Shown: piece after piece, positions 12,568 through 27,611 of the stretch
How positions within the stretch are numbered: position 1 is the stretch's first letter
Layout of the letters: the number at the start of each line of letters is the position of its first letter
Assembly: GCA_034620365.1 (NCBI GenBank)
Contig: JAQGEQ010000023.1
Coordinates: 62,001-126,000 of the forward strand
DNA: 64,000 nucleotides
Reading direction: 5' to 3'
DNA from: Pegea sp. RAD2-039
Lineage: Eukaryota > Chordata > Thaliacea > Salpida > Salpidae
Translations under genes and position numbers: made by a program
Notes under the pieces: generated by a model
Databases searched by the model: none
The model's input: only the letters and a program-made list of their open reading frames with translations
Told to the model about the DNA's origin: nothing

Positions 12568-13365
12568 TTATGCCTCCATGCCAGCCATAAAGTCCCCTTT
12601 CGGTCGGAGGACTACATCTTTAAATTCTGCACTATTCAAATGCTCTTTTAGCGCGTTTTGAAGTTTTGCTGAATGTGACTCAGCAGCTGAAGCTTCTGCG
12701 TGTTTCTGTTTGATTAAATAAAAGTCATAAAATTATTGTATAGCTGTAAAAATAGGAAAGGGTATTTTTTGTGTTAAATTTTGCTCTTAAGTTTGATATA
12801 AAATAGTTTTGAAATTAATCGAATATTTGACCTGTACTAAATCAGAAACAACTCCGAGCATTTGTTTTTTGTATAAAAAGTAATCATCTATTTCACCAGA
12901 ATATTGTTCAGCCACTTCAATAGATTTATTAACATTTTGCTAAACCAAAAATGTTTCAGCGATTAGTAATAGTAGCTTTGAGCTAATTTTGAGTTATAAA
13001 AGCCTCTAACCTTATTTTGTTCATTTGTTTTTTGAATATGGACAGCTCTTTCAGCAATAATTTCTTTCAGTTTATTAACTGATTTAAGTTGATCTTCAGA
13101 AATCGCTATATAGTCATCTGTATCAAAGTCCTCAACCTCTCTACCCAGACTTTCGTCAACACGTTTCTCTATCATCAGGATCATTTTCCAAAATGAATCA
13201 AATATTGGGTCGCTAACCAAACTAAAACAGTGAAATAAATTAATTTTCTAAATATAGTTTTATGGGAATTCATTTTGTTTGCCTCACTTTTTCTACTTAT
13301 ATTTTTAACCTTAGATTTTTAGCATACTTAAAATAGAAAGGTTGATGAGCTTGCTTAGATTGCAT
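12568..13365 (-). CDS. Small coiled-coil protein of unknown family
   Basis: Four exons on the minus strand, 13328-13365, 13011-13221, 12832-12939 and 12568-12705, join in phase to 164 codons from ATG at 13365 to a stop at 12568-12570. The product is charged and helical throughout (EDQLKSVNKLKEIIAERA; KLQNALKEHLNSAEFKDV), with no signal peptide or membrane segment, and ends RPKGDFMAGMEA. The length and pattern of several short amphipathic helices recall subunits of small coiled-coil complexes (kinetochore, BLOC-1 or augmin type), but I cannot name a family. Reality of the gene is well supported by clean GT-AG sites and matching phases; function is unknown. Confidence 0.75.
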
Positions 13366-13877
13366 TAGAAAAATTTTCAGTTGTTGATAAAGTTAAAGCA
13401 ATTTTTTTAACTTGTGATATTTTATGAAAATAAATAAAACTTTTTTAAACCTAATTGATAACTGATAATGCAACAAATTTGAATTAGGAAAGGTTAAAAA
13501 AAATTATTGTTTTGTTGATACTTAAGTAGACATCTTTTACTATCATTTCATTTTTAATTATCTACTAAGTAGGCAAATTCTAAAACTACCTTTGAAGTAT
13601 CAATCTTTTAGAACTTAACTAAAAGCTTAGATGTTAGATTTTTGAGCGTTTAATTTAATAAATATTTGAAAGTATTTATAAATGTTAACTTAACAAAATT
13701 TTCTTTAAAATTCATTATTAGCTTAATACTATGTTTATACTTTATAATATTTTAATATTATAGAAATTATATAATCTAAACATCAATTAGAAAGCTTAAA
13801 AATTACAATTATTACTACCAGAAACTTTATTAAATAAAGATTTTTAAAGAATTTAAACTCCAATAGTAAAAACAAGC

Positions 13878-14291
13878 TTACTTTTTAATTCTATTAAAAA
13901 CCATGAATGAAATAGATATTAATATAATCCAGCAAATAAGAATAAATCCATATTTAGAGATTTTATCAAAATTCAATCGTTCCAAAAAGGTGGCAGCAAA
14001 ATCCAGTCTATTCGGCGTCAAAGTCAGTTTTTTAGCAGAGCTAAAAGCAACTACAGGAATAACCGCGTAGTAGCTTCTTTTAATCCAGTTAAATGCACCA
14101 ATAGAGTACATGCAGAAATTGTTCCACAAGTGAACTAAACTTGTCAGTCTAAAGCTGTTTGGAAACACTTGTCTGAAAAATGCAATCATTGCTGTAGCAG
14201 TAGTGAAATAAATTACTCCACAGGTTTGCATGCAAGCAACAGCTAAAATACTAGCTGCATTGACAGCACGGGGAATTGCTGTTGTCAACAT
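13878..14291 (-). CDS. Small multi-pass membrane protein, unrecognised
   Basis: Single open frame of 137 codons on the minus strand, starting MLTTAIPRAVNAAS. The N-terminal half is hydrophobic with small residues (AASILAVACMQTCGVIYF) and the C-terminus has a clear transmembrane helix (YGFILICWIILISISFMVF) followed by the basic tail NRIKK. Between them lies an Arg/Lys-rich segment. Two or three membrane spans are likely, and the organelle is uncertain; the pattern fits a small mitochondrial or ER membrane protein. I do not recognise the family. It lies 512 bases upstream of the coiled-coil gene on the same strand. No introns are evident, and an upstream exon cannot be excluded. Confidence 0.6.
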   Translation of the reverse strand: MLTTAIPRAVNAASILAVACMQTCGVIYFTTATAMIAFFRQVFPNSFRLTSLVHLWNNFCMYSIGAFNWIKRSYYAVIPVVAFSSAKKLTLTPNRLDFAATFLERLNFDKISKYGFILICWIILISISFMVFNRIKK

Positions 14292-15392
14292 ATTTGATAA
14301 TTGAATAATAAAATATATTTTTCAAGTCTGTATGAAGATCACGCCAATTGTTCGACTACGTTGTCAAAAAAATTTAGTTGAAAACTCAATGAATTGTTTA
14401 ATAGAAAACTTCAATAATGATGTCATAGAGGCTTTTATGAAACAGTTTGATGATGACGTCAATACACATTGAAGCATAAAAATCAAATTTATTTATTAAT
14501 ATAAAAATTTAAATAAATTTAATTTGCGAAATTTGTTGAAATAAAATTAATAATTTTGGTTTTAACATTAAAAGATGAAAACATGATTTTATTCTTTGGA
14601 GATAAATAATTATTCAAATAAAACCTCCAAAAAAAAACAATTTTTAAACTTCCTAAATCTTCATCACTTAAATATTTTTAACTGAAATCATTTCAACAAA
14701 TTTAATTTTGTCAACTTGTCACTAGATTGTTGTCAATAATTTGGTGATTTTTTAGAAGATTCTTATTTTTAAACTGACAACAAAATCATTAGATAAAATC
14801 TTGCAAATATTAATTTGATTTTTATAGTTATTTTTTTAAAAGTTGGTTTAAATCTGCTACAGAAAAATTAATTAAAACCAGTTTACGATGACGTTAGATA
14901 ACAAAATCTGTTAAACAGATGTGGTTGGTGGCAAAGGATATGTCCGCTTCTACAGCTAGACGTACCAACCACCCAAACATATATAAGGAGTTAAATAATT
15001 GTTGATGTAGATTTATTTTGCTGAAAATCATTGAAAACATGTTTTTATAAAATTTGTTATCTGAGGGTTTCTATGCAAAATTTGAATTATAAACAAAATT
15101 ATTTTTTTAAAAGCTTTTGAATATAAATTCAAAATAATCTTGAATTGAAAAAAAAACTATTCTGACAACGATAAGAAAGAAGACGAAACTTAGAAAGGCA
15201 TTTTTTATTTCAATTAACTAACAACTAATCTTTTAAAACACCAAAAACTCTAATTAATAAACAAACTAAAAACTACCTTTAATCAATACCTTTTAAGTAG
15301 GTTTTAAAACTGAACTGTTTAACAAACAAAATTAGATGTACAAAAGCACACAATATATCATTTGCGTCATCATCAACATCATCAAATTGTTC
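14292..15392. other. Spacer with a short GC-richer inverted repeat
   Basis: AT-rich DNA without a recognised gene. At 14906-14920 there is a 7-bp hairpin (ATCTGTTAAACAGAT). Directly after it, GTGGTTGGT at 14921-14929 pairs with ACCAACCAC at 14964-14972 around a 34-base loop. One TGACGTCA lies near 14454. Confidence 0.5.
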
Positions 15393-15465
15393 CAACATCT
15401 ATAGATCGGTTACAATCTAGATGGAGAATTTGTTTGTAGATTGTAATACTGATGGTAGTGAAAAA
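15393..15465 (+). ncRNA. miR-200/miR-8 family precursor candidate
   Basis: The 3' arm from 15444 reads TAATACTGATGGTAGTG. Bases 2-8 (AATACTG) are the seed of the miR-8/200/429 family, and the following GGTAGTGA resembles that family's 3' half. It pairs with the 5' arm around ATCGGTTACAATCTA (15404-15418) through a short loop, with a bulge and wobble pairs as in natural precursors. The 5' arm begins CATCT, as the star strand of miR-200 does. The hairpin lies about 120 bases past the PDCD4 stop codon on the opposite strand. Seed and fold are seen; identity as a working miRNA is inferred. Confidence 0.5.
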
Positions 15466-15584
15466 CAACAAATAATATAAACTCAACGAAAAGCAAAAAC
15501 TTAATACTTATTTCTAAGTTATTGAACGAAAACTTCACGTTTTACATGATCATAAAAATGACGGAGCTGCTAATGTGAAATATC

Positions 15585-18549
15585 TTAAGAGTCAAAAAAT
15601 CGATCAGGACTCGAATAATTTTTTAGCTTGCCTCTATCGCCTTCACTTACAAATCGCTTTCTGCTTCTGTGATGCAAATTATTCACTGATTTGTTTCTTT
15701 TAGTGATTAGTACTTACTTGTTAGGAGCTTTAATTCGTAACTTCATCTCAATTACTTTCAAATGATAACATTTATCGACAAAATGTTCTAGATGAAGATA
15801 AGCGTTGGGAACATCTATACTGATATCAGGCATCTCACCATAAACTCGTTTAAAACCCTGATGAAGAAAATTGTTGAAGTTTTGATGGGAGCAAAACAGA
15901 ATATTTCAGAAACAAGAAAAATTAATGAAACTGTAGCGACATAAAACACAATTTCAAAAGCTGCTTCCTTCAAATAATTCTTTTGTGACTTTTGTTTATT
16001 TTTAACAATTCTTTAAAAAGTTTTAAACCCACAAATAAAGTTAGAAAGCAAAGTTCACCTCGCTAATTTGATCAGTTGTTACAACTGTGGTATCAGAGAA
16101 ACGTTTCAGTAGATACACAAGCATACTGATTGCTTGTTCTGTTGCATTTTCCATCGCCATAATCACCATCTACAACATATAAGTTGTTTGAAATGTTTTC
16201 AAGCAGTTCAAGCAGAACGTTATAAGCAAAAATGATTGGTTGAAATGTTTGTATAAAGCAGCTACTGTAGTTTGTAAAGTAAGTTGAATATAGAGTGAAA
16301 TATGAGAGGAAATATTTGGAGAAATGTGATTGGTTGATTCGAGAAATCAGGTAAGAACTTGTTTGCAGTTAAATTGCAGTAAGAGGAAATCGAGCTCACG
16401 CTTGTTGGTTTCATTAAAAATTTTTTGAAGAAAACGAGATAAGAAATTGAAAAGTGACAAAAATAGTAGATAGGAAAGATTAAAAAGGAATTGAGAAGTT
16501 TGATTAGTTGATGAAATGCCTGAAGCATTTGCTGATAAAAAAAATAGTGAGAGAGCAAATCGAGTTGAATAACAGGAAGGCATACAACTAACCTCATACA
16601 CTAGCTCGTGATTAAAATGAGGAACATCCAGTTCTCTCACACATCTCATTGCTTCTTCACTGTCTCCAGATAAAATATATTCCTTCAACAGAATCATCAT
16701 CTACAAAAAGTCACTTTTCAATTCACAATTATTTGTTTTGATAAAAATATGAGAAATTTAGATTTATATGAGGGAACTTACAACTGATTTGTGTATATTG
16801 TAACAAAATTAGAAGTAGTACTTGTACACGTACAACCAACCAAACACACAACTCATTCAAGCCTGTAAATCAGCACTAACAGTAGCAGATGACAGGCAAG
16901 TAGCAGATGTCAGTTTATCAAATAAAATATGAGTTGTAATTAAAGCGAGAAAAAGACGATAAATTTTCAAGAAGTTTTATTTGCATATTCTCAAACATGA
17001 TTGGTTGCGACTATTACCTTTTTCTTTAACACTTCAAGTGGTTGAATTGCTCCAAATTCTCCCCAAATGTGCTTCACTTTGATTGGTTGAGACAGACGGT
17101 ACTTGGTTTCATGGACACATTCACTGCAAGCAATTAAACACTTCCAAGTCACTAAATAGTGTTGAAGCAACTGTCGAAGTTGAACTTACTCGGCTAATCG
17201 TGAGTCGAGAGCAGCGATTTGATCTAAGATGCTCTCATCTGTGGTCTGATCACTAATAGCTCTTGCAAGAAACTTGCCAAGTACCTAAGAAGTAGATGAA
17301 GTTTACATCAAGCAAGCAGTAGTTGTTGGCAAACAAGTTACTTCAGTAGCATCGGGAGTATCCAGCATCAATTCTTGCAGGTTTTCATTCAACACCACGA
17401 AGCCCTGGGTGATGTTTTGTGTGCTTAAGAATGGATCCTCGAATTTACGGAGAGCTCTTTCTGAAATAAACAAAATGAAATATCTACTGAAAATAATTCA
17501 AACTTTTTTCAGTTTTATTTTGAAAACAGAATTTAAATTTTATTTCAATAAAAGGAAAAATAATTTCCTGAAATTCAAAAAACTTATTAAAATTTGAAAC
17601 TAAATTTTCAATTGTTTCAAAGTTGTAAAAATCTGTTCAGTTTCAACAACAACTACAAGCTCACCTTTCCATCCAACTGTGTTTCCATTTTTCAGTATGT
17701 ATTTGGGGGTGGCAAAAGCTTTGATGAGTTCTGACGCAAGCTGCCGAAACTCATTCTTCATCTCCATTGCCATGGTAACGAGACACACAAGGATCTAGAA
17801 AGATTTAGATAGAGACGTCATCACAGGTAAAACTATTCTTACCATATGCTTCTTCCCGTCCACATTTAGAGTGCTTGAAGTAACCTGAAAAGCGAAATGT
17901 CTTCAAAGAAGTGGATGTTGTGATGAAGAGGCGACTTACGATGGCTTCTTGAATATCTGCATTCTCGAAGTATTCGCGAAGGATGGGAGTAACTTCTTGT
18001 TCAACTTGCTCATCAGTCAGGACTGGTTTCAAAGTTTTATAAGTTATCTCATCCTATAAGATTAAAAAGAACATAGAAAATGAAGATGAGAGATTTCAAT
18101 TACCAGCTCTTCGGAGTCATAATTAGGATCGTGATCATCTAAGAAGGGAGTTTGAGAGATTTCATCCCCAAGACGGCCCCATGTACCCTTTCCACCTGCC
18201 CCACCTAAATCAAGTCAAGGATATTTGAAAATCACAAAAATTTAACAAGTTCAAAAATAAACCTTTTTTAGGAAGACCTCTTCCATAAACAGATCTCGAC
18301 TTTCGGTCGCCAAGCTTGCCTCCTCTAACAGCAATATGTGAAGAGTTGCCGTTTTGATTGTGATTTAACACAAATCCTATAAATAGTTTGAGTCAGATAA
18401 GTGAGCAATTTCACAAGTAGCTACTTACCAGCTAATTCTTTTGTTTTGTTTGAATCTCTTCTAATTCTTTTTCGATTTTTTGATTGCATATGAAACGATT
18501 CAAGGTTTGAAGCTACAGAAGCAACTAGTGTTTGAGCAGAGTCTTCCAT
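15585..18549 (-). CDS. PDCD4: Programmed cell death protein 4 (tandem MA3 domains)
   Basis: Binds the helicase eIF4A through two MA3 domains and blocks cap-dependent translation; also a nuclear RNA-binding tumour suppressor in vertebrates. Thirteen minus-strand exons, from 18429-18549 down to 15585-15666, sum to 460 codons in consistent phase. The family's conserved GRGLPKKGGAGGKGTWG block follows a basic N-terminal region. MA3-1 includes PILREYFENADIQEAIV and ELIKAFATP; MA3-2 includes LLKEYILSGDSEEAMRCV and ELDVPHFNHELVYE. The C-terminus keeps the RKRFVSEGD motif near the end. Length is close to the human 469. Its 3' flank holds an antisense miR-200-like hairpin. Confidence 0.96.
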
Positions 18550-21500
18550 ATTTTAACAAATATCTAAAAGTCAACTCTAAGTTTGATGAAAAGTTCTTAA
18601 AAATTTTATAGCTTATCTTCAAATACAAAGAAGTATATACACTGCAGTAGCTGATGTATTTACAAAAACTTTGATACTAATCTATAAAAATAAGAGTTTA
18701 GAATATTAATGAGAAACACAAAAACATTTTTTCTCTTTTTTACAAACTTGAAAAAGTTAAATATAAAACTATGAAATTGTTAACAATAATAAATGATTAA
18801 ATATTGATAAATATAGTTGTATCATCTTTGTTGAAAAGCACACAAAATTTATCTAAATGGAATTTATATAATTAAATTTTATCATAATAACTCTTCAAAA
18901 TTGTTTGTTTCTAATCTAACATAAAATCCAACAAAAAACTAGACCATAAAAAATTGATGTTATTGTTGCCTTAAGCTAAATAAACTTGATATTTATGGTA
19001 GTTTAGATAAAAAACAAAAATAATAAATTTGTCACAGTCCTGTTTTGAAAAACATCATTTCAGTACCTTGATATTTACATAAAATAGATGAAAATTACCA
19101 AACTATATAATCAAATACGCCTAAACATCTAATATAAAAATTATTTTTAACCCAGGTTTAAAGAATTCCTTTCAATTAATGACTCTATCAGTTCAGTAGC
19201 AGTTAAACTAGTTTAAAATGTTTCAACCATAATATAAATAACAAGTTCAAGGTTAAAGTATGAATAGATTTTATTTTAGAAAAGCTTTCTAAAATATATA
19301 AATCTTATAGAAAATTAAAAAATCAATATAAATGTATTGAAGGAACTCTATTTGCAGCAGATGCTAGCAGCATTTAAACCACAATTACCTTTAGTTAAAA
19401 AATAAAAAAAGTTATAAAAATCACAATTAAACTAAGACGACCAAAAATTTGCAAAAATCATTAAAATTGCTACTAATTATGAGATGGCTATTCTTGTAAT
19501 AAGTAAATTGAGCATTACAGTTTCAAGTAGCCATTAGACCATTAAATATGCATCATTTTATAAAAAAAACAACAGAAATATTGAACTATTAGTGCAATTG
19601 CAATACGTTGAAGCCATCACAATAGGCCTGTAGCTACCTGTACATATACGCAACTTCTAGAATGACGCGGCCTCAAAACAAAAACAGATATCGTAATATA
19701 TCACAAGACACGCTTAAAGAAGAGAGCCAAGTATTTCTTTTTTCTCTTTGCAACTAAGCTTGCTATGATTGGTGCCTGTATCGTATGATAAGCCTCGTGA
19801 CTAAAAATTAGAGAATATTTTAGAAATTTTGCACGAACTCTTAGGCATAGAAACATAATACAAGCTACATAAGCTTAATAAGAAATAACTTTTTAAATTA
19901 CTATTTTCAACACAATATTTTTTTCTAAATAAGTTTATATGATATTATTACTTTTTTTTATTTATCAATTGTGAAAATATTTATTCCATTTACAAAAAAA
20001 TAAAGTTTACCAGAAGTTTAATCTTTGAGTATAATCGTATGTAGTTGAAATTATTTAATTTCTAATAAATACATTAATCATAGTTATATTTTAATAACAA
20101 TCAAATTACTAATCAGGGAGTTGATTTGCTGGCATTACTAAGTAACACGTCAAAAATATAATTTCCTGTTAGTAATAGAAAAATTAAAATACTTTGACGT
20201 ACAACTTTTCGTACGTACTTTACTACGTTTTATAATTTTGTTCTTGATTTTTGTGGCCTTCAATTAAACTCTACAAAACTTTTATGATAAATGAATGATT
20301 TTCATTTACCTCTCTTAGTTGCCATAAACTTGCTGCTCCAACAATTTAAAACCTGTTACTACTTTGACCTCATAGATTATAGTTATAACCATAGTTGCAA
20401 TTTCTACATACGAAACAGTTTTGATCCGTAATATCTTTTTAAAACGATCAACTGTACAAAAATTTCTAAAGATAGATTTATTTATCTATCAGTAAAAGAT
20501 TTCTAACAAATAAAGACTTTTAACAAATCCTTCTTCGAACCAAAGTTAATAGTTCAGCTATTAATAATTTTATTATTTTGAAGAAAAGATTTCAAGTTAA
20601 TTTTTAACTGTCTCTTAATTTAAATAAATAAACAAAATTTCTCGAAATTACAACTTTAGAAAATGTTTTCCTAATTAATTGAGTATCTAATTATGTCAAT
20701 TTTTAACAGTAAGTGTAAATATAAAAATATTGTTTGTATTTTGCTTCAGCTATTTCCATTAAGTTTATCTATTAAGTTCATACATTAATATAATTTTACA
20801 TATTTAAATCTCAAATATATTGTTTTCTTCTGTAATTTAATGCAGCAGTTTTTATAAATGATATCAAATAAGGCACAAAATCGTAAAGTATGATTAAATA
20901 AGCGATTGTTGATCTATCTAAAAATATATTTTTGAAAAGTTTATTAAATAATTAAACATCAATTACTTTTGCTGATGCAGTCTTCAAGGCTTAATATTGA
21001 GCCCTACAATAATAACAACTTGCCTTTGACTTCTTATTGCTGTTTAAAATTACTAATAGCTGTTATAACCTTAACTTGGATTTTTTTTCAAGATTATGAC
21101 CTTTTTATTTTTTTGAAGGTTTGTTGCTAAAAAATAAACCAATTAAAGACTTTAATAAAACCCAGTGGGTCAATAGCTTTTTAAATAGGGTGACAATGGC
21201 TCGGAACCTTCTTTTAAGCTCCATCGCTGCAGCAAAATATGTGACTTGGTTTAAAATGAAGTTACAAAAGTATGGTTTGAGTAATTTTGTTGACAAATGA
21301 CATATAATGTGACCTTTTTATTCATTTGCTATGTTCCGACTTTTGTATTACCTCTGTTGAACTGTGCAATTGGAAACTGTCTTCTTCTACTTTTTTGGAG
21401 TCATGTTGTTTTGTATTCGCCTTGATGATAATAATGACCTGCTTGGGCCAAGTATGGCTGTGCGCCAGAAAAGTCTTTAAGGTTTCTTCCTTTTTAAAGT

Positions 21501-23587
21501 CAGTTTTTCTTTTCTATCTTTCAGTTGTTTGCGGAGTAGAAAGCGCCATAAGGTGCGATCTTCTGCAAATTCTTTCCTAACTATTTGATTTAATAGCTAT
21601 ATAACTTGTTATCTGCGGCCATGTAAAATCATATACAAGTAATTATTTATAAAAAAAATGATATCGATAATATTAAAAAAATTCTGATCGATTTGTTGGT
21701 TTTTAAACCAAAACTTAGTAATCAGTATGATCAAAATTTGATACACTCAAATTTTGTCAAATCAATATTTCGTTTGTAGCACTTATTGTGATAATTTCTT
21801 ATATTTACGTTTTACGTTTTCATAGTAGGTTTAACATGACATCATAAAGTATAAGATTACAAAAGTTGTAAAGAGTTTTTGTAATTTAATTTTCATAGTA
21901 AGACAAGTTCAATAAAATCGTTTCCACTAAATAGTGCGCGGAGATTTTCTTAAACTGAAGATAAATTCATTTGTTATATCATGTTTGTGGTAAAATAGGC
22001 TGAAAGAGTAGAAGTATAATTCATTAATTTACACACTTAAATAAAACAGATATTATTTGTTGGTCTATTTATTTTAAACAAATTTCTTATCTGATGTATT
22101 TTGCCGAACAAGCTTTAGTTTAATAAATTACTTAAGCATTTAAGTACCATAAAATATTAACAACAATTGATTAGAAAAAGCGGTTAAATCAGCTATTTAA
22201 TTTTACCATAAAATCAAGTTTTTACTATTCAAGCTGTGTAGTCTAATCTTAGTTTATCATATTGTTAATTAACCTTAAAACTAACTCTTAGGCTGGTAGT
22301 AGTATTGCAATTTTTCACATCTCAGAATTACTGCTTGTCAGCACATTTGCTTAAAAGATTTACTTATCGATTTTCTAGTATTTAATATAAAAGCTAGGTT
22401 TAACCTTTTGTTTTATATTACTATGAATGCGTTTTTTAAACATGAAGTTTGAATCTGAAATTTTATATAAAAACTCTTGACAAAAATCTAACAAAAAATG
22501 TTTTGTTTCTAATTTTCTTTAAAACTATACAAGAGGTTTAGTAAACGACATTTAAAGTTTAAAAATGTATAACAAAAAGTATGAAAAACAAGAAAATTGA
22601 ATTACTAAAATACAAAGTTTGTAATGAATTTAGTATGGTAAGATTTTAACAAAGGCTAGATGCTTAATTTGATTACATTATAATTGTTTACTGCTACATC
22701 ACTATGGAGGTGGTGGGTTTAATCTAAGCTGTTGTCATCAACAGAAATAGAATAAACTTTGAATAAGTTTGTGAAAATGTAATTAAGATCTTTAAAATAA
22801 GTATGGTGAAAATTTTTAACTTGTGTGAATCAAAAATGCACTAGGTAAGCAACAGCAAGTGTTTTGCAAAGAAGTTGAACACCTAGTAATTTGCTTAAGA
22901 ATTTATATTTGATTTCAATTATAGGAATCAGATAAGTTTTTTTCTGAAGAGATATCGATTAGGTATATAGGAAATTTCATAAAAATTTTGAAAAATAGCA
23001 GTGAAGGTGGTTTTGAAAATAATTGCTTTTAAGTTGGAATTATTTGAAAAATGGAGATAAAATTTGTAAATGAGAACAAACTAGAAATATTGAGCTACTA
23101 AAGAAATTGTTTTTGTGCTGGAACATCACTTGAACCAAACAAACTCTATATTATGGGCAAGATTTGTATTGTAAAAATTAAACAGAAATTCGATGTCAAA
23201 ATGTGAGTTGATTTATGAATGTGAAACTTGAGTACAGTGTGGTAATGACAGACTCTAAATTGATACAACACAGTCATGGTATTTTCTAATGTTATCTAGC
23301 TGCAAGATGCCTCGTACTGCTTGTACCAATATTTCAAACACAGATAGTATGATAGAGAAATAAGTAAAAATCAAAATTAATTTATACTAAGATAAAATTT
23401 TTATGAAAACTTTCTATTCTTTAGAGAAGAAAAAGCAGCTTGTAGCTAGAAATATAAGACTTAAAAAATGTCATATCAAACATATGCTAAAATACAGTTA
23501 AACCTTAAAAATAAATACTGTCGCGTCATCAACAGATACAAGATGTAGTTTTGCAGACAGACACATTTAACTAAGAGACATTTGTTG
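18550..23587. other. Five-kilobase AT-rich gene-poor stretch
   Basis: Between PDCD4 and the STK11 3' end I see no confident gene. The only compositional change is an island of higher GC at about 21090-21630, listed separately. The rest is AT-rich without long open frames or tandem arrays. Confidence 0.6.
21090..21630. other. GC-elevated island with short coding-like frames
   Basis: About 540 bases are clearly richer in GC than the surrounding DNA and carry several short open frames on both strands. The minus-strand frames look the more protein-like by composition (charged, Trp/His-containing). I recognise no domain. It may be a weak gene, an old retrocopy or an eroded mobile element. Confidence 0.3.

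Positions 23588-27611
<4,024 letters not shown>

Noticed and set aside
14921-14972. Inverted repeat whose minus strand contains TCTAGCTGTA, as in miR-9
   Set aside because: The seed region differs from miR-9 and the two arms pair only over 9 bases around a long loop, so it is not a convincing precursor. An H/ACA snoRNA reading failed as well: the first hairpin is far too small.
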